Source: Nyssa sinensis | Taxonomy: Eukaryota > Streptophyta > Magnoliopsida > Cornales > Nyssaceae | Reading direction: 5' to 3' | DNA: 64,000 nucleotides | Assembly (NCBI GenBank): GCA_008638375.1 | Contig: CM018037.1 | Location: forward strand, 36,537,576-36,601,575 | Shown: positions 12,801 through 25,400 of the stretch, in pieces | Layout: every line of letters starts with the position of its first letter | How positions within the stretch are numbered: position 1 is the first letter of the stretch | Made by a program: the position numbers and the translations under genes | Notes under the pieces: model-generated | Told to the model about the DNA's origin: nothing | What the model saw: the letters and a program-made list of their open reading frames with translations, nothing else | Databases searched by the model: none

Positions 12801-14523
12801 TGATATCCGTCTATTTGCATTGGAAGTTATCAGTCGGTTCAGTCCGATTTAGGGACGGTTCAGTCTGGTTTAAACTAGTTCGATCCGGCTCTAGTGCAAA
12901 AATGGTCCAATTAATATGCAAAACCAGCTAGAGGTCCGGTTCCCGGTTGAACAGGCCGGTCCGGTCCGGTTTTGATAACTATGATGCTTAGTAAGCTCAT
13001 CTATAACTATTACAAAAAAGATAATAACTCAATACAGACCCTTGACTACTCCAATACAATTCAATGCACAAAGAGAATTCAGTTGCCTAGCACTCTCAAC
13101 AAATTGGCTTTTTTAGTTCCAAAAAGGGGGAAAAGTGTATATATGCTGTCATACAAGCATGCATCACTACGATGTAAATGTTGGTGTATCATTAATAGTT
13201 AAGTAATGGACAACATAAGATGATTGATGGTTGCATAGCTTTGTACGTTTATCTTCAATCTACGAGGATAACTTTTGTTCAACTTAGGTTCTGTTTGACA
13301 TTAAAGAGGCCTTGGAATTCAGATTAAAAAGCTCCATAGTACACCCAACAGTAACTAATTTGTTCAAAACATACTGCATTCACATAGAAATGGCTTCCCT
13401 TTTTATATTTGGAATACTAATTATGAGATAATGGGTTGGATATACCAGCTTCATTTCAGTTCATATTATGCAAAATCTTCACTAATATCACTTACTGATA
13501 TCAAATCCCAAGGCCAAGACCCACAATTGACAGCAGAAGCTTATTCTCTTATTCTTGATTTTGTTTTCCTTCGAAACAAACAAATTAACAAAAGTCGTAT
13601 GCATAAGCCATACAATCTGCCTTAAACAGAAAATTTATAAATAACCAGCATCCAATTGTTCTTTAAATTCATTTCCAATATAGGTTATTTGCGTAAACAG
13701 TTCTTAATAGCATGTTAAAATCTCAATGATCAATTGAACAGTGCTACTCTTAAAAAATATAACAATTTTGGTGTGAACAATACAAACACATATATATTCT
13801 TATTTCAAATCCAAAAGACCATCAATTTTTACCCCATTTCAAGACCAGCATTGTTTCAGATGAGATTTTTGAAATTCAAAATGTGATGTTTTCTTGGAAA
13901 ATAAAATTCCTATCAATCTCCTTTGGGTTTCAACCATGAATAATAATAGTGGTAGCCCACCAAAACCATTTCCCAAATCTCATTTTTCAAAGCACCAGAG
14001 ACAACCTTCAACTCCTTCAAGTTTGCGAAAACCCACTTCTCCGACGTTCTTAGAATTGAAGATTTCAACCCTGTTGGAACCAAACTGTATTTACAGTCTT
14101 AGTTATAAACCAAAAAAAATAAAAAATATCAATTAATATTCACATCACAAAATGCTAAACTGTGAACAATTTAACTCTATCAAAATATAATGTTCAAGTC
14201 CCCGCAACCGCAAGGGGAGGGGGTTAGTAGGATTCAATACCATCGACCCTAGCAATTGGCTAGGCTTTCAAAAAAATATCCTAAATTAAAGATCATAAAT
14301 AAATTATAAAAAAAAAGGCAAAAAAAAATACCTCCTAAACGCAGAGAAGTACAGAGTTCACAAATTATAGTTCGTAGGAAAAAAATTATATATGGAGAGA
14401 ATACATGCACAGACGCACATATACTTTGTTTTCACCACGCAAGCATTGAAAACTGAAGATAAGAAATGCGAAACCCTAAAAGGAGCTACGCAAGAGCCAT
14501 ACCTGATTGTTAGGCTGATACAT
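6825..14523 (-). CDS. DMS3: DMS3 (SMC-hinge protein of RNA-directed DNA methylation), with two frame breaks
   Basis: Exons, 5' to 3': 14503-14523 (MYQPNNQ), 10060-10203, 9678-9792, 8909-9146, 8295-8487, 7863-8184, 6825-7050. All join by GT..AG in matching phase. In Arabidopsis DMS3 acts with DRD1 and RDM1 (the DDR complex) to bring RNA polymerase V to chromatin. The order of parts fits the family: short N-terminus; coil [33 protein letters not shown]; then the hinge, with [70 protein letters not shown] and [11 protein letters not shown]; and a C-terminal coil from [17 protein letters not shown]. Two frames are broken: exon 8295-8487 is 193 bp and exon 7863-8184 is 322 bp where multiples of three are required. 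The last exon is uncertain (see separate entry). Confidence 0.88.
10406..10928. mobile_element. MITE, probably Mutator-like, in DMS3 intron 1
   Basis: The two ends are imperfect inverted copies (GAAGTAC near 10408 and GTACTTC near 10920), followed inside by CGGACACAT-type repeats in opposite orientation. The flanks ATTGTTGCCT (10396-10405) and ATTGTTGCTT (10929-10938) look like a 9-10 bp target site duplication with one mismatch, the size made by Mutator-like elements. There is no coding capacity. Confidence 0.5.
11560..12413 (-). mobile_element. decayed RTE-type LINE, 3' part
   Basis: Read on the minus strand this stretch shows remnants of a plant RTE-type reverse transcriptase, best at the right end with [14 protein letters not shown]. 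In active copies this position has the catalytic FADD; here it is FANN. Many stops and frame changes show it is dead. The sequence resumes after the MITE at 12984. Confidence 0.5.
12414..12983. mobile_element. 570-bp hAT-type MITE inserted in the RTE LINE relic
   Basis: Terminal inverted repeats are CGTAGTTATCAGAACCGG and the complement of CCGGTTTTGATAACTATG (16 of 18 matches). The flanks ATACTTAG (12406-12413) and ATGCTTAG (12984-12991) form an 8-bp target site duplication with one mismatch. The inner ends are rich in CCGGT. It holds a tRNA-like segment at 12549-12608. Confidence 0.7.
12549..12608 (+). repeat. tRNA-like (SINE-like) segment with A and B boxes inside a MITE
   Basis: TGCCCAAGTGGTTAAG fits an RNA polymerase III A box and GGTTCAAGTCTCC, about 40 bp downstream, fits a B box. 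The spacing is that of a tRNA gene, but the stems do not close well. It looks like a tRNA-derived SINE head. Confidence 0.5.
12984..13180 (-). mobile_element. RTE-type LINE relic, continued beyond the MITE
   Basis: The sequence after the 8-bp duplication (CTTAGTAAGCTCATCTATAA) fits the part of an RTE reverse transcriptase just upstream of the FADD segment, so the MITE split one LINE copy. The distal limit is a guess. Confidence 0.4.
13181..14502. other. remainder of DMS3 intron 1
   Basis: AT-rich intron sequence. A plus-strand frame at 13936-14136 ([16 protein letters not shown]...) has an unusual Ser/Pro-rich composition, but I do not recognise it. GTTCAAGTCCCC at 14192 resembles a B box without a matching A box. 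Confidence 0.35.
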
Positions 14524-17207
14524 GGCTGGAACGAGTTACTCTCTGCAAACACACGTACACACTGTCTTCTCTTCTCTTTCTTTGTAGATTCTCCTGTTCC
14601 TCTATTTGTCTTCGCTCCAAGTTCTGCCTCAGAGTACGCCAGCTAATAACTTTATTCGCTTACTCAGTCCACACCCGACCAAATTTAGGGCTTTAATAGC
14701 TTGTTTGGAAGTTTGAAGAGAGAGAAAATAATAGAATATTTAAAATAGAAGAGAAAGTATATAAAAAATAAAAAATATTCATATTTATCTTATTTGAGAT
14801 GTAAAAAAAATTCTTATTTTATATTTTAATTACTAATAAAAGAAAAAAAAAGAAACTAAAAAATATTGATTTTTGTTATATCCTTTTTTATTTATTAACT
14901 TTGAAAAAAAAATTAACATACATTTAAGAATATATTTAATTCTTTTAAAAAAAATTACTAAACTAATTTTAATTTATCTCTAAATTTCTTTTGAAGAATT
15001 TCAAGAAACGAGCTTAATCATTCATAATTTCTTTCTTAATTTTATTTTCTCTCACTCAATAAAACTCAAACGAGAAAAAACAATATTACTGTATTTGAAT
15101 CTTTTTTTTAATATATATTTACTCTTCAAACAATACTCTCATGTTAATATGGAATGAAATAATAATTTATAAGGTTAATTATATTTTGTACCTTGTGATT
15201 TTATAAGAGTTTTAAATAAAATTTTATTGTTTAAATTGAAACTATTAGATCTCTTAATTTATAAAAGTATTTCAATTCAGTTTAATCATAAATTTTGATC
15301 CAAAATTATTATAAAATTGATCAAATTCGTTTATGTATAATTATTTTAGATTAATGGAACTTTAGGACTTTTAATGTCCATAAAATTTAAATTTCAAATA
15401 AAACAATATCGCTTTCATTAACAGTTGCATTACATATTACATGACAATTTTGGACAATCATTCACAATTAGAGTGGCTTAAAAAGTATTTGTAAATTAAG
15501 AAATTTACTTATTTTAATTAAAATTATGAAATCTTATTTGAAAATAGTATGAAATTTTAAAGTACAAAATATAATTAACTCTAATTTATAAATATATTTC
15601 CTTCCTTCTTTTCTTCAAGTAAAATAAACATATTTTCTTCCTTCTTTGCATCTCACTCAAGAAAAAAATAAAATAATTTATTTTACTATAATAACTTTTT
15701 CTATTTCTTAAACCATCTTTGAAGAGTTGCCACCACCCTCTCAATACTAAATAAAAATTAAAGTAAACTATTACTCTTGAGGCTAAAGTATTAATGGGAA
15801 AATACAAAATTAAAATATATTATTTTTCTTTCTTTTTATCTATATCAATATTGATAGAATTGAATGGAGTAGACATCCCAAATTGTCAAAGCAGAAAATG
15901 ACTCAGTGAAAGTTAATTTTCTGTAACGAAAAAGAGAGGAGAATTAGTAAAAATTTAATACCATTGACCTTATCAAACAACCTAAAATTTTTAAAAAAGT
16001 TTGGTTTTACCTTTACAAACTAAATCTATAATATGAATTAGGGGCAAACAACATGGTTGTATACATGTATATTAGAGCTTATACTAAAAATCTATCGAGA
16101 AGGCTTTGAAAAACATCAATTACCTCCTTTTTTTACTTCGGGAGCATATAATCATAATTTCAATAGGGTCATCAATATAAAATCAAATGCCTATTTTGAA
16201 AAAGTCATTTAACATAAAACCCATTTTCATAGAAATGAGAAAAGTGAAGGTATTGAATTGAAAAATTGATACTTTCGCCTTGTTGGGCATCACATCTGCT
16301 GATTTACAAGAAAAGCAGGCAATGATAGGTTAAACTTTTTGGTTACCCTTCTTATGTGAGAGGAGAGTGAAGGAATATGAGAATATGACTTTTTGATAAA
16401 TTATTCAATGCGAGATTAACAGTTTTGTATTAATTAACAATTTATAGACAACTTAAGTTGGGATTTTATATTGTTTTAATTCCAAGATTTTTAATGGAAG
16501 TAAATATTAATTTGGTGATTAACTGAATTGATTATTAAGTTGATGATTTTAATTGAATTGCTTATTTATTTTTATGTACCATTTTAAGGCATAAATTTAT
16601 CACATTAAATAAATTAATTTTTTAAAGATAACTGCCAAATTAAAATTAATATTTAAATTAGAAGTCTGGTCATTTAAAAGAAACTTAAAAAATAAAGTAC
16701 CCAAGAAAAAATATAGCAAGACTTTGTCATTCAATAAGATGAATTTTTTTTTTTTTGGGCATTAAAATGTTATATATAAATTATAAAAGTCATCATTCAA
16801 ATCTAATAGAAGATACAAACAGACCTTACAATTTGCAGATAAATCTTTCACTGCCTAGCTAGTGACATGATGATCGTTCTAGAGCACATTTCTTGACTTT
16901 CGTGAGTATCCAAAATTCACCCATCCGACTATAGGTGCACTTCACAAGCAGTGGGTTCTACAAGCGAGACAATCACTATAGTTTGGATTGGTGAAGTTTC
17001 GACACTCTTGTTCTAGTGACCATGAAATTAAAAGGTGTAAAATAGTTCCATCTTTTTTTTGCAAAATACCTATCAGCGTCTAGATGAATGTAATATGAAT
17101 AAGAACAAAAATAACCTTTCCAAGATTTTTTTGCACTGCCAAACCATTCACCAAAGCATCGATCAGCAAGGGGAGTCATTAGAGCTCTGTTCATGCTGGA
17201 CCTGTAT
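14524..17207. other. intergenic region between GMI1 3' end and DMS3 5' end
   Basis: About 2.7 kb, very AT-rich from 14700 to 16800, with no gene that I can recognise. It must contain the DMS3 promoter and 5' UTR (near 14524-14700) and the GMI1 3' UTR (just below 17208). CTTTCTTTG and CTCT-rich stretches lie just upstream of the DMS3 start. Confidence 0.5.
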
Positions 17208-20200
17208 TCAACCAAAGTCCAATCTTTTCAGCAAGGGTCCCTTCTCATCCAAGAATTTCTGATACCTATTTCGTCTCTTCAAGAACTTCTTCAGAACTTT
17301 TCTATAGCTTTTAGTCACTTCCTCTATTTCACAACGTGTCTCTCCCAAGTTTGACCTCTTGGCTTCGATTTGCTTCAGAACTTCCATATTCTGTGGAGAG
17401 AAATGTGTTTGGCTTGCCGGTGTGATAACTGGAAAATGAATCTCTGGTTCACTGAAGAGAACAAAAGAGTAAGCCAAGTTTGCAGGAAAAAGGTCATACC
17501 GAACGTTATGCTGGTAGCTAAATCAAAACTGACTATATATAGCAATGCAGAAAATCTCCAACAAACCCTAGGAATTAGAAAAACTATTTTTTTTTCAGAA
17601 CTTCTCTGGAAGACAAACCTTGTAGCCTAAAATCATGACAACCTTCCACCCAATAAAGCATCCAGATTCCAAACATATTAGAGGTGGAAAAACAAAAAAG
17701 AATGTAAGCTTCTAATTAGCTGCTACCATGGATAATGATCATGGTTTAAAATTTCAATTGAAGGGACAAGTGGGTAGCATTCAGGATTGGATCATCACAC
17801 AGAATTGAGTTGGGATTAAATTTAGCAGGGGAAACACTTACGACATAAATTCAAAACACCCAACATAACAGGGAACTCTTGAAGTTTTAAAAAGCACGGT
17901 GATTTAATTTACGATGTTGCCATTATTTATTGTAACGCTATACTAGTTGAATTTATATTAATAACCATTATTGAATTACAACTCCTCAATTATTCAAGCA
18001 GTAGCATCTGAAACACTTGTTTTTACACGCTGCTTCCAAATAAAATTTTGCGCTACTAAATTACGCAAATTTTTTTTTGGGGGTACTAATACCACATATT
18101 TCAGGCCCTAGATATCTTAAAGGTATGAAATAGGAATATTAAATGAACAGATGCTCTTGTGCTATCTGACTCCACTAAATTATCTTAAATAGTCAAATTC
18201 TCTTAGAGAAAACAACTCAAGATGGCTCAAATCATTTGACCATCATGAATTGCAACACTGAAAATTTGTTAAAGGGGACTCATTTTATGACATGTTGGTC
18301 TACACTAGAAGAAATTTGCCACATGCAGTTAAGGGACTTGAGAAAACATACTTGGGGTCTGAGGTTCAATGTAAACAGTACAATTCTGAAACAGTCATGG
18401 GGAGATGCCTGCGCATGCACACATCTTGATTGAATATGATTTACGTACCAATATCCAAGAGAAAGAAGTCCATTTCCTCGCATAATCCCACCATCCAGAG
18501 AAACTGCCCCATGATTTATGCAGGTGTTCGCCATTTTCATGTTTTCCCTTGTTTCATAAACCTGAAGCTGACCAAAAAGACGGTAGAATAAAGTCTCCCG
18601 AAGACCATCGCCTGAAGCTGTCCTCAAGTGTAGATGATGGGCAGGTAGATCTATCATATTAGCTGCATACCCCAAATACCCAGGTGGAGTCTTTCCAGTC
18701 GGTAAGGTAGGATCTTGGAAGGCAAGCTTCCTCTGGGGATCACTGCCTATCTCCCCTGTGTAAGGGCTGCCAAACAACTAGCACAGTGAGATCTTCACAC
18801 AGAATCTAAAACACTCCCTTTAAATGTATAGCCTTTCCTTCTACACGTCATTTCAACCAAAATATTAACTCTATATCAGAGAAAAAAAAACTACCATTAA
18901 GAAGAAATTTTCAATTAACAATTGCTACAGAGATTCCAGAACTACAATTTATTAGCTCTTTGTGGTACCTTATATCCTCAAGGCACATAACAAGAAAACG
19001 GCCATTTATTGATTGTCCAAGTTCAGTTGCTACTGCGTGGAGAGCATGCACACGATTCACATTTCCATTGTTTTCATACTGCTCCAGCACACCTGCAGCT
19101 GAATAGGATTTGCACACAACTGCAAGCATTAGATCCTCCCCCAGATACTCTGCCAATATCCTGCACAGAGACAAGTCCAGAAAGATCACATTCCAGATTA
19201 CTGGACCTTCTGTCTGCACGAAAGTCAAATCCAAATGTAGAATGGGATACAACCTGCTAAGCTCATAGGATTGAAATGTCCCCAGAAGTGCAACTATGCC
19301 AAGTATATTTTCCATAAAGTGATTCTGCTGCTCCTAGGAACTGTAGTTTCTCTGAAGAGTTTGCAGACAGTGGCAGCAGCAGAGTCCTCCTTGCTTTCAA
19401 TCCTTTCCATAATTACCTCTTCCCCGACCAAGCAGCCCGAATAGTTAACCAAATCAAGTTCCATAGAACCTGTGAAATGACTTAATGTAGTGAATATTAA
19501 GTCTAACACTTTAAGCAACAGTTCTACATAGGGTGATATATCATCTATATTAAGCGATTCAACATTTCCTGCGGTTGGTTGCCTTTTTAAGCAATGCACA
19601 TGCAGATCAATAAGAAATTCATTTAAAAAAAGGTCAGTTTTGTCCTCAAGGTACAATGAAATAAAGCAATTGTAGGTACTTGTAACTGTACAGAATATAA
19701 TCCCTTTTGTTTATATGTTTTCAGGGTGTTCCTTGTTGTCAGGGACAACATTTGTGACATGAAGGTTTAAGGTTTGGAACTGTACCCTGATGCCAAAAAT
19801 CATTGGTCAAGTATCAACAATAGTCAAAGGAGTATATAGAAATGCAAAATAACCACTTCTTACAAGTCTCTGACTGCAGAAGGTAAACAATGACTGAGCT
19901 AGGCTCATTTAGACTAACGAACTCTGAATTTACGTCCAAGTTTGGCATGACTGACTTGATGAAAGAGTTGAACACTCTTCCAGCCAATCAAGATTGAGCA
20001 GAGCTCAAGTAGCTCAGCTCATTTACAAACCTACATCAGTGTTGAATACACATCGAGTGGTAGTCTATATCAGATAAATGGAAAACACTTTTGTATTTTT
20101 TAAGACTTCTATATTCATTTAAAGATGAGGAAATCAACAAAAGTTTGAGGAAATAAAACCTTGCAACTTAGAAATGTGTTGCTCAATTTCCACCTGCCGA

Positions 20201-21613
20201 TCGTTTAGCATTTTTAGTTTCTTCTCATGATTTCCGATATATTCACCATATTTGAGAACACCCTCCTCAAGCTCCTGAGAAAAAAACATGTGTAAGACAT
20301 GAAAACAAAGTCTGCTGCAAAATAAGTATTGTGCTATGTAACATTTCCTCATCTGGTCAGGGACAATATTTAGTAATGACTAAATGGTGGCATCACAATT
20401 GGAGAAAATGGCTCCTTTTAGCCATCAGCAAAGGCTTTCGTAAATAATGAATATAATATTTTTCTCCTTTTGAGCAAGTGGGGATTGTTGGTCACTACTG
20501 AGGTTTGAAGGTGAAAACAGTGTTTGAGCCTCAAACCCATGCATGAGGTATTACCACCAACATGCATTACTAAGCTAGAGAGAAATTCCAAATACAAAAA
20601 ATTTTCAACACTCTTCTTCAAGAGGGCCATCCAAAATCAGTTATGCTGTGTTTGGCAATGTGGAACTCGTGTCTTGGAATTACAATTAGTTGGAATTGGT
20701 GGCAAGCTAGTTCATATTTTGAGTATACCAGTAAATTCCAATTCCAAGGCCTCAATTTCATGATGCCAATGGTCACAGCTGTTTTTTTATCTGGTAAGTA
20801 ATATGCAGCCAAGATTTATCATGATACCTTCTGCTCATTTATAATGGACCCCACTAAGTTTTCAACATCCTTAGGAGAAGCTGAGTCCTGAAGGAGCAAG
20901 ATCTTTCCATCTGAACATTTACTGGTGCACATCATCATGCTCCACTTTTGGAGTGTTAAGAGCAGATGAGTCCTTGAGGAGAAAGATCTTTCCATCTGAA
21001 TATTGAGTTTGGATACTTTCATGCTCCACTTTTAGAGTTCGTTCAACATAAACCTACACATAAGCAGCGATTATAAATACAGAACTCAACATCGCAATTA
21101 CAAATACAGAATTCATCTGCAAAATTGACGCAACCTCAACAGTCAAATGGAGTTCTGGGTAACGCGAGTGAGCAGCTACAAAGCGAAAAAATCCTTCCAT
21201 TTGAGGGATGGGAATAGAATGAACAGTGCAGCGCCCATGGCAGAAACTATATCGCACAGAATCATTTGTATCCAATGACTCAGACATTATCATGAGTGTA
21301 TGGGACTGACCCTTTTTCTCTTCATTATGGATAGTTTCATCCACATCACCCTCAGTATTAATGATTTCAAATACAATATTTTCCAGTTGAGAACCACCGG
21401 CACAAAACTTGGGTACCTGAGTATCAAGAAAATCATAGAAATATAACATAACTTTGGATTATTTTTTTTGGGTAATTAAGGATATTAAAGGAGGATAAAG
21501 AAAAGGAAAGAAGTAAATTGTACAAACCCTGCTTGCAGCTCTCAGCTTCCTTCCCTCGGTACGAAACTCTTTCTTGAAAACCACTTTCTTATCAGATAAA
21601 ACAGCAAGGGACA
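17208..21613 (-). CDS. GMI1: GMI1 C-terminal coil and SMC-hinge exons
   Basis: The exons match DMS3 one by one. Coil exon 20160-20274 is 115 bp, as in DMS3. Exon 18969-19160 (192 bp) reads ILAEYLGEDLMLAVVCKSYS. Exon 18449-18766 (318 bp) carries the hinge core: [38 protein letters not shown] and NHGAVSLDGGIMRGNGLLSL. The last exon 17208-17451 is a basic coiled coil ending LLKRLDFG. Two exons are out of frame: 20828-21053 (226 bp, 225 or 228 expected) contains an 84-bp internal duplication, and 19254-19469 (216 bp) is one base short. Confidence 0.85.
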
Positions 21614-22384
21614 CTGTAGGGCAGAAGATTGTTGAATGAAACTACTAGAAAAACAAACACATTGCAGGGAAATGAATAAAAACACATTTTGGGAATAAAT
21701 TCTAGAAGAACTTTTCAAAATGCCCTAATTTAGAGCAATAGGAAATTGCTAGTTACCATGCATGTTAAGTGAAAAGATGTAAATATAACGGTTATTTTCT
21801 TGTTTAGTAACTATTAGAACTGTTTACTGTAAAGCTTAAACAATTAGAAAGGATTTCAGAAATCCCCCCCCCCCCCCTTCCAAAATATATATCTATACTT
21901 AAATTAAAAGTGAGACTTCCGTCGTCATCACGTGCAGTGCCACGTGACATATATAAGCTGCCCATGCTTCGGTCTTCCGCACACCTGTGACTTTGCTTCT
22001 GATGAAGTGTCATCATCGAATATTTCCTTTAACAATGAAAAAAGATATGAATGTGCAGTACTAAATCATAACATCAGTTAAGTCTTATATGTGGCTCCCC
22101 CTTTATAATTTCCCACTAGTGCAAGTATTTTATAATATAACCCTTTCTACATTAATTATTTACAATATTTCCATTCCATGAAGGATTTGATAATATTTCC
22201 ATTCTATAACTTCAGTGCTTGGTACTGTTTTTAGATCAGTTTTCAATGTTACCTTGTCAGTCTTCTTTGCTAACTTTATTATTTATGATTACTCTACTAA
22301 AACATCATTTCCTTTTTTTTATAAGTCATTTTTTCCTATTAAAACATTATTTCTTAATTTTTCATTTAAGGGTATACGGCTTCT

Positions 22385-22425
<41 letters not shown>

Positions 22426-25400
22426 ATATATATATATATATAAATTATGAAGTTGTAAATTTCAAAACTTTTAACCTATAATTACAATCACACACACATT
22501 ATATAAAACTTATGTTATATATATTTCTCTTCTCAACTGTTTTATATAATGTCTTAATTCATTATTTTTCCTAAAATTAATTATAACTGCAATAAAAATA
22601 TTTTCGTAGTAGTAACAATTTTGTTGCTTATGACATACATATAACACTATGAAAGCATGCAATAGGTAATTCATTAATTTAATAAGGACAGTATTTAAAA
22701 ACAACATGAATAATCAAATTTGAACATGATACATATTGCCTTTAGTTATAATCAAGTTTAAATTAGAGTTAAAATCTTTATTACCAAAGTATTGAAATTA
22801 AAATATATACTTAATTATAACTATCTTACTTTAAATATAATTATCAAAAATTTATATTTAAATATTAATTTACTTCTCACATAAATTATAGGTGTAATGT
22901 ATACCCATACCTATACCTATGTATCTAATTATTGTAATTTCGTTATTTGTTACATATCAGTTTAATATGTAATGTGTATACATCTATATGCCAATTACCA
23001 AACATTTAGTTCAATTGTTTATTGATAAATCATATTTTCAAATATGTTTTCAATCTCAATCAAAAATATGCGTAATATTTTTGTGTGTCCGTGTGTAACA
23101 TGGACATGTCACTAGCATATATATATATATGGCCTCTCGTGAATGATCTATCCACATGAACAAATTATATATTATCAAGGCAACATGATTCTAGTACAGA
23201 TCTTCCTTCTCTGATGCCATATTAGCAGTAACTTGCGTAACAATATAGTTAGCTACTCTAAAGGTTTGAACTGTTAGCGAGGCATGTAACAATATATTCC
23301 ATTAGTAACTTACGGTTTGCCAACAAAAAAAAATGAAATTCTGTAAGTTAATTTCACAGTTCTCTACAAATCATAAATAAATATACTTCCGAAAGTATTT
23401 TCACATCAGCAGTTAATTCACAGCAAAAAATTACATTTCAGTGTTCATTGACCAGCCAAAGTCATTGTAGCATAGTGCTAAAACTACTAGCATGGCATCT
23501 TAAGTTAAGGTTGGGGTAAAGAGTTAGATTCATATTGCCAGTGTGCACTGACCAAATCACAACTTCAAAAATTCTCATAAAAATTTGGAAGAATCAAGGT
23601 GCAACTACTGTCAAAAGGACAAAAGAAACTTGAGAAAATTCACCGAGAATATTTACAACTAAGGATTATAATAGAACAACTAAACATAAAAATCTAGGAT
23701 AGCCTTTTACTTACAGGAAAAAAATGACAAAAAGGACCTCAAGCCTTATTAAGGACACAAATTTTTTAATTTTTTTGGATCAGTCTCTTAAGGATACAAT
23801 TAGTCCAAAAGCAAATAGAAAATAAAAGTTAAACCTACATACAAAAAGTTTTATAATCGATGGATTTCTCTAAACGCTCAATAAAACAATAGCTTCTTTT
23901 AGGCATATGCCATATGGTGCCCATATCAATTAATTTTAGGAAGTCATAATAGCAGGCAACACCACTGTGTAAACCTTGTAACATTTACCGGGTGCACAAA
24001 TGAGCATTTGATGATACAGTCATCCAACAATATATAAAAAGTAACAACAATTAGCAGTCTTTAGTTTTAAATAAATATAACAATTGTTTGGTTTAGCCAT
24101 ATTGGAGTTGTTCATCCTATCAAATTAAAAACATTAATATATATGACTTCGAAGAATGCATTTAATTATTATATGAAACTATTCAGAAAAGTTGTCTTTT
24201 TCATGCTTGTGGTCATACCTCTCACACAGCTTACCCTAGCTTCAAGAAATGAGCAGTGTTTGATAGGCATCACATCTTATTAACATACATCCTAAGAATT
24301 TTAGAGGTGGGGTGGCTTCACAATGATTTGACTGGAGAAGACAAAAATCCATGTAGCCAACCTAAGTACTAAATTGAATTATGTGTGTGTGTGTGTAAGC
24401 TAAATAACCAATGCGCAGAACGGGGAGGGTGCCTTGGAGACATAGACATACTTAGTTCATTCAGAATCACATGAAATTAAAAATTGCTTTATATTTACTT
24501 TTGTCACTGTTGTCTAATTTAAGTTCCAGTGGTGAACAAATCGAGATGAATTCCTAGTTCATTCCCAAGTACATGTATCTCAAGGGGCAAGATCATTTTG
24601 CCGGATTTTAATTTCTAGGTTGCTTTAGGAGGTCAAAGTTGATCAATTATTAATAACTAATGTACCTATCAAAAAAAAAAAAAAACTTACAAGTAATCTA
24701 AGGCTGCAAAAATTTCGAACATTACACCAAACCAAAATCCATTCTGGATTGGCTTCCTGTTGGCTCTTGGTGGTTGCACTAAGTGAAAACTAAACAAAGT
24801 TTATTTGTAATTTCTCATAAAATCAACACACAAGTCCCACTATATGATTTAGAATACAGCTAAACTGTGTGGGCCGCGCCATCCCAATATCTCGGGCAAG
24901 GAGCACAAAAATATCAGAGTTTTTGCCAGTTGTAGTTAGAGAGAATTCTAATATGTTGGCAAGTAAATGAAGGAAATAAAAATAATATTGAACAGGACAA
25001 TAAAATGAGCCGTAGCTCAATTGGAATCCAGACAGCTTTTCAAGTCGCCTCAGGTTAGAGGTTCAGGTGTTGAAGGCTTGAAGCCCGCCAATTAGAATAG
25101 GCCTAAACATGTTCCTAAGTTGTAATCTTCAAGAGGGATCTGATGAAATAAAGGAAGAAAAGAAAAAAGAAAAGGAAACATAAAATTAGAGAAGCAACAA
25201 GGCTTATGTTAATTTAAAAACTTCTATGTGATAAATGAGCTAACCTACATCCTAGACTAGTTGGAAAGCCTATTCAAAGTATTCTAAATTCCAAAAGACA
25301 AATTCAAGTAATACAAAAATTACTCCATAAATTGAAATCGGGTGAAAAGGATAAGACATTTAGTACCTGAGGGTGACCTGTAAAGACTACACTAATATGC

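Noticed and set aside
13894..14136. 80-codon plus-strand frame in DMS3 intron 1
   Set aside because: Ser/Pro-rich start looks protein-like, but there is no family match and no supporting splice or promoter signal.
22215..22481. Frames ending in CVCVCVCE or YIYIYI
   Set aside because: Translations of the TG and TA microsatellites.
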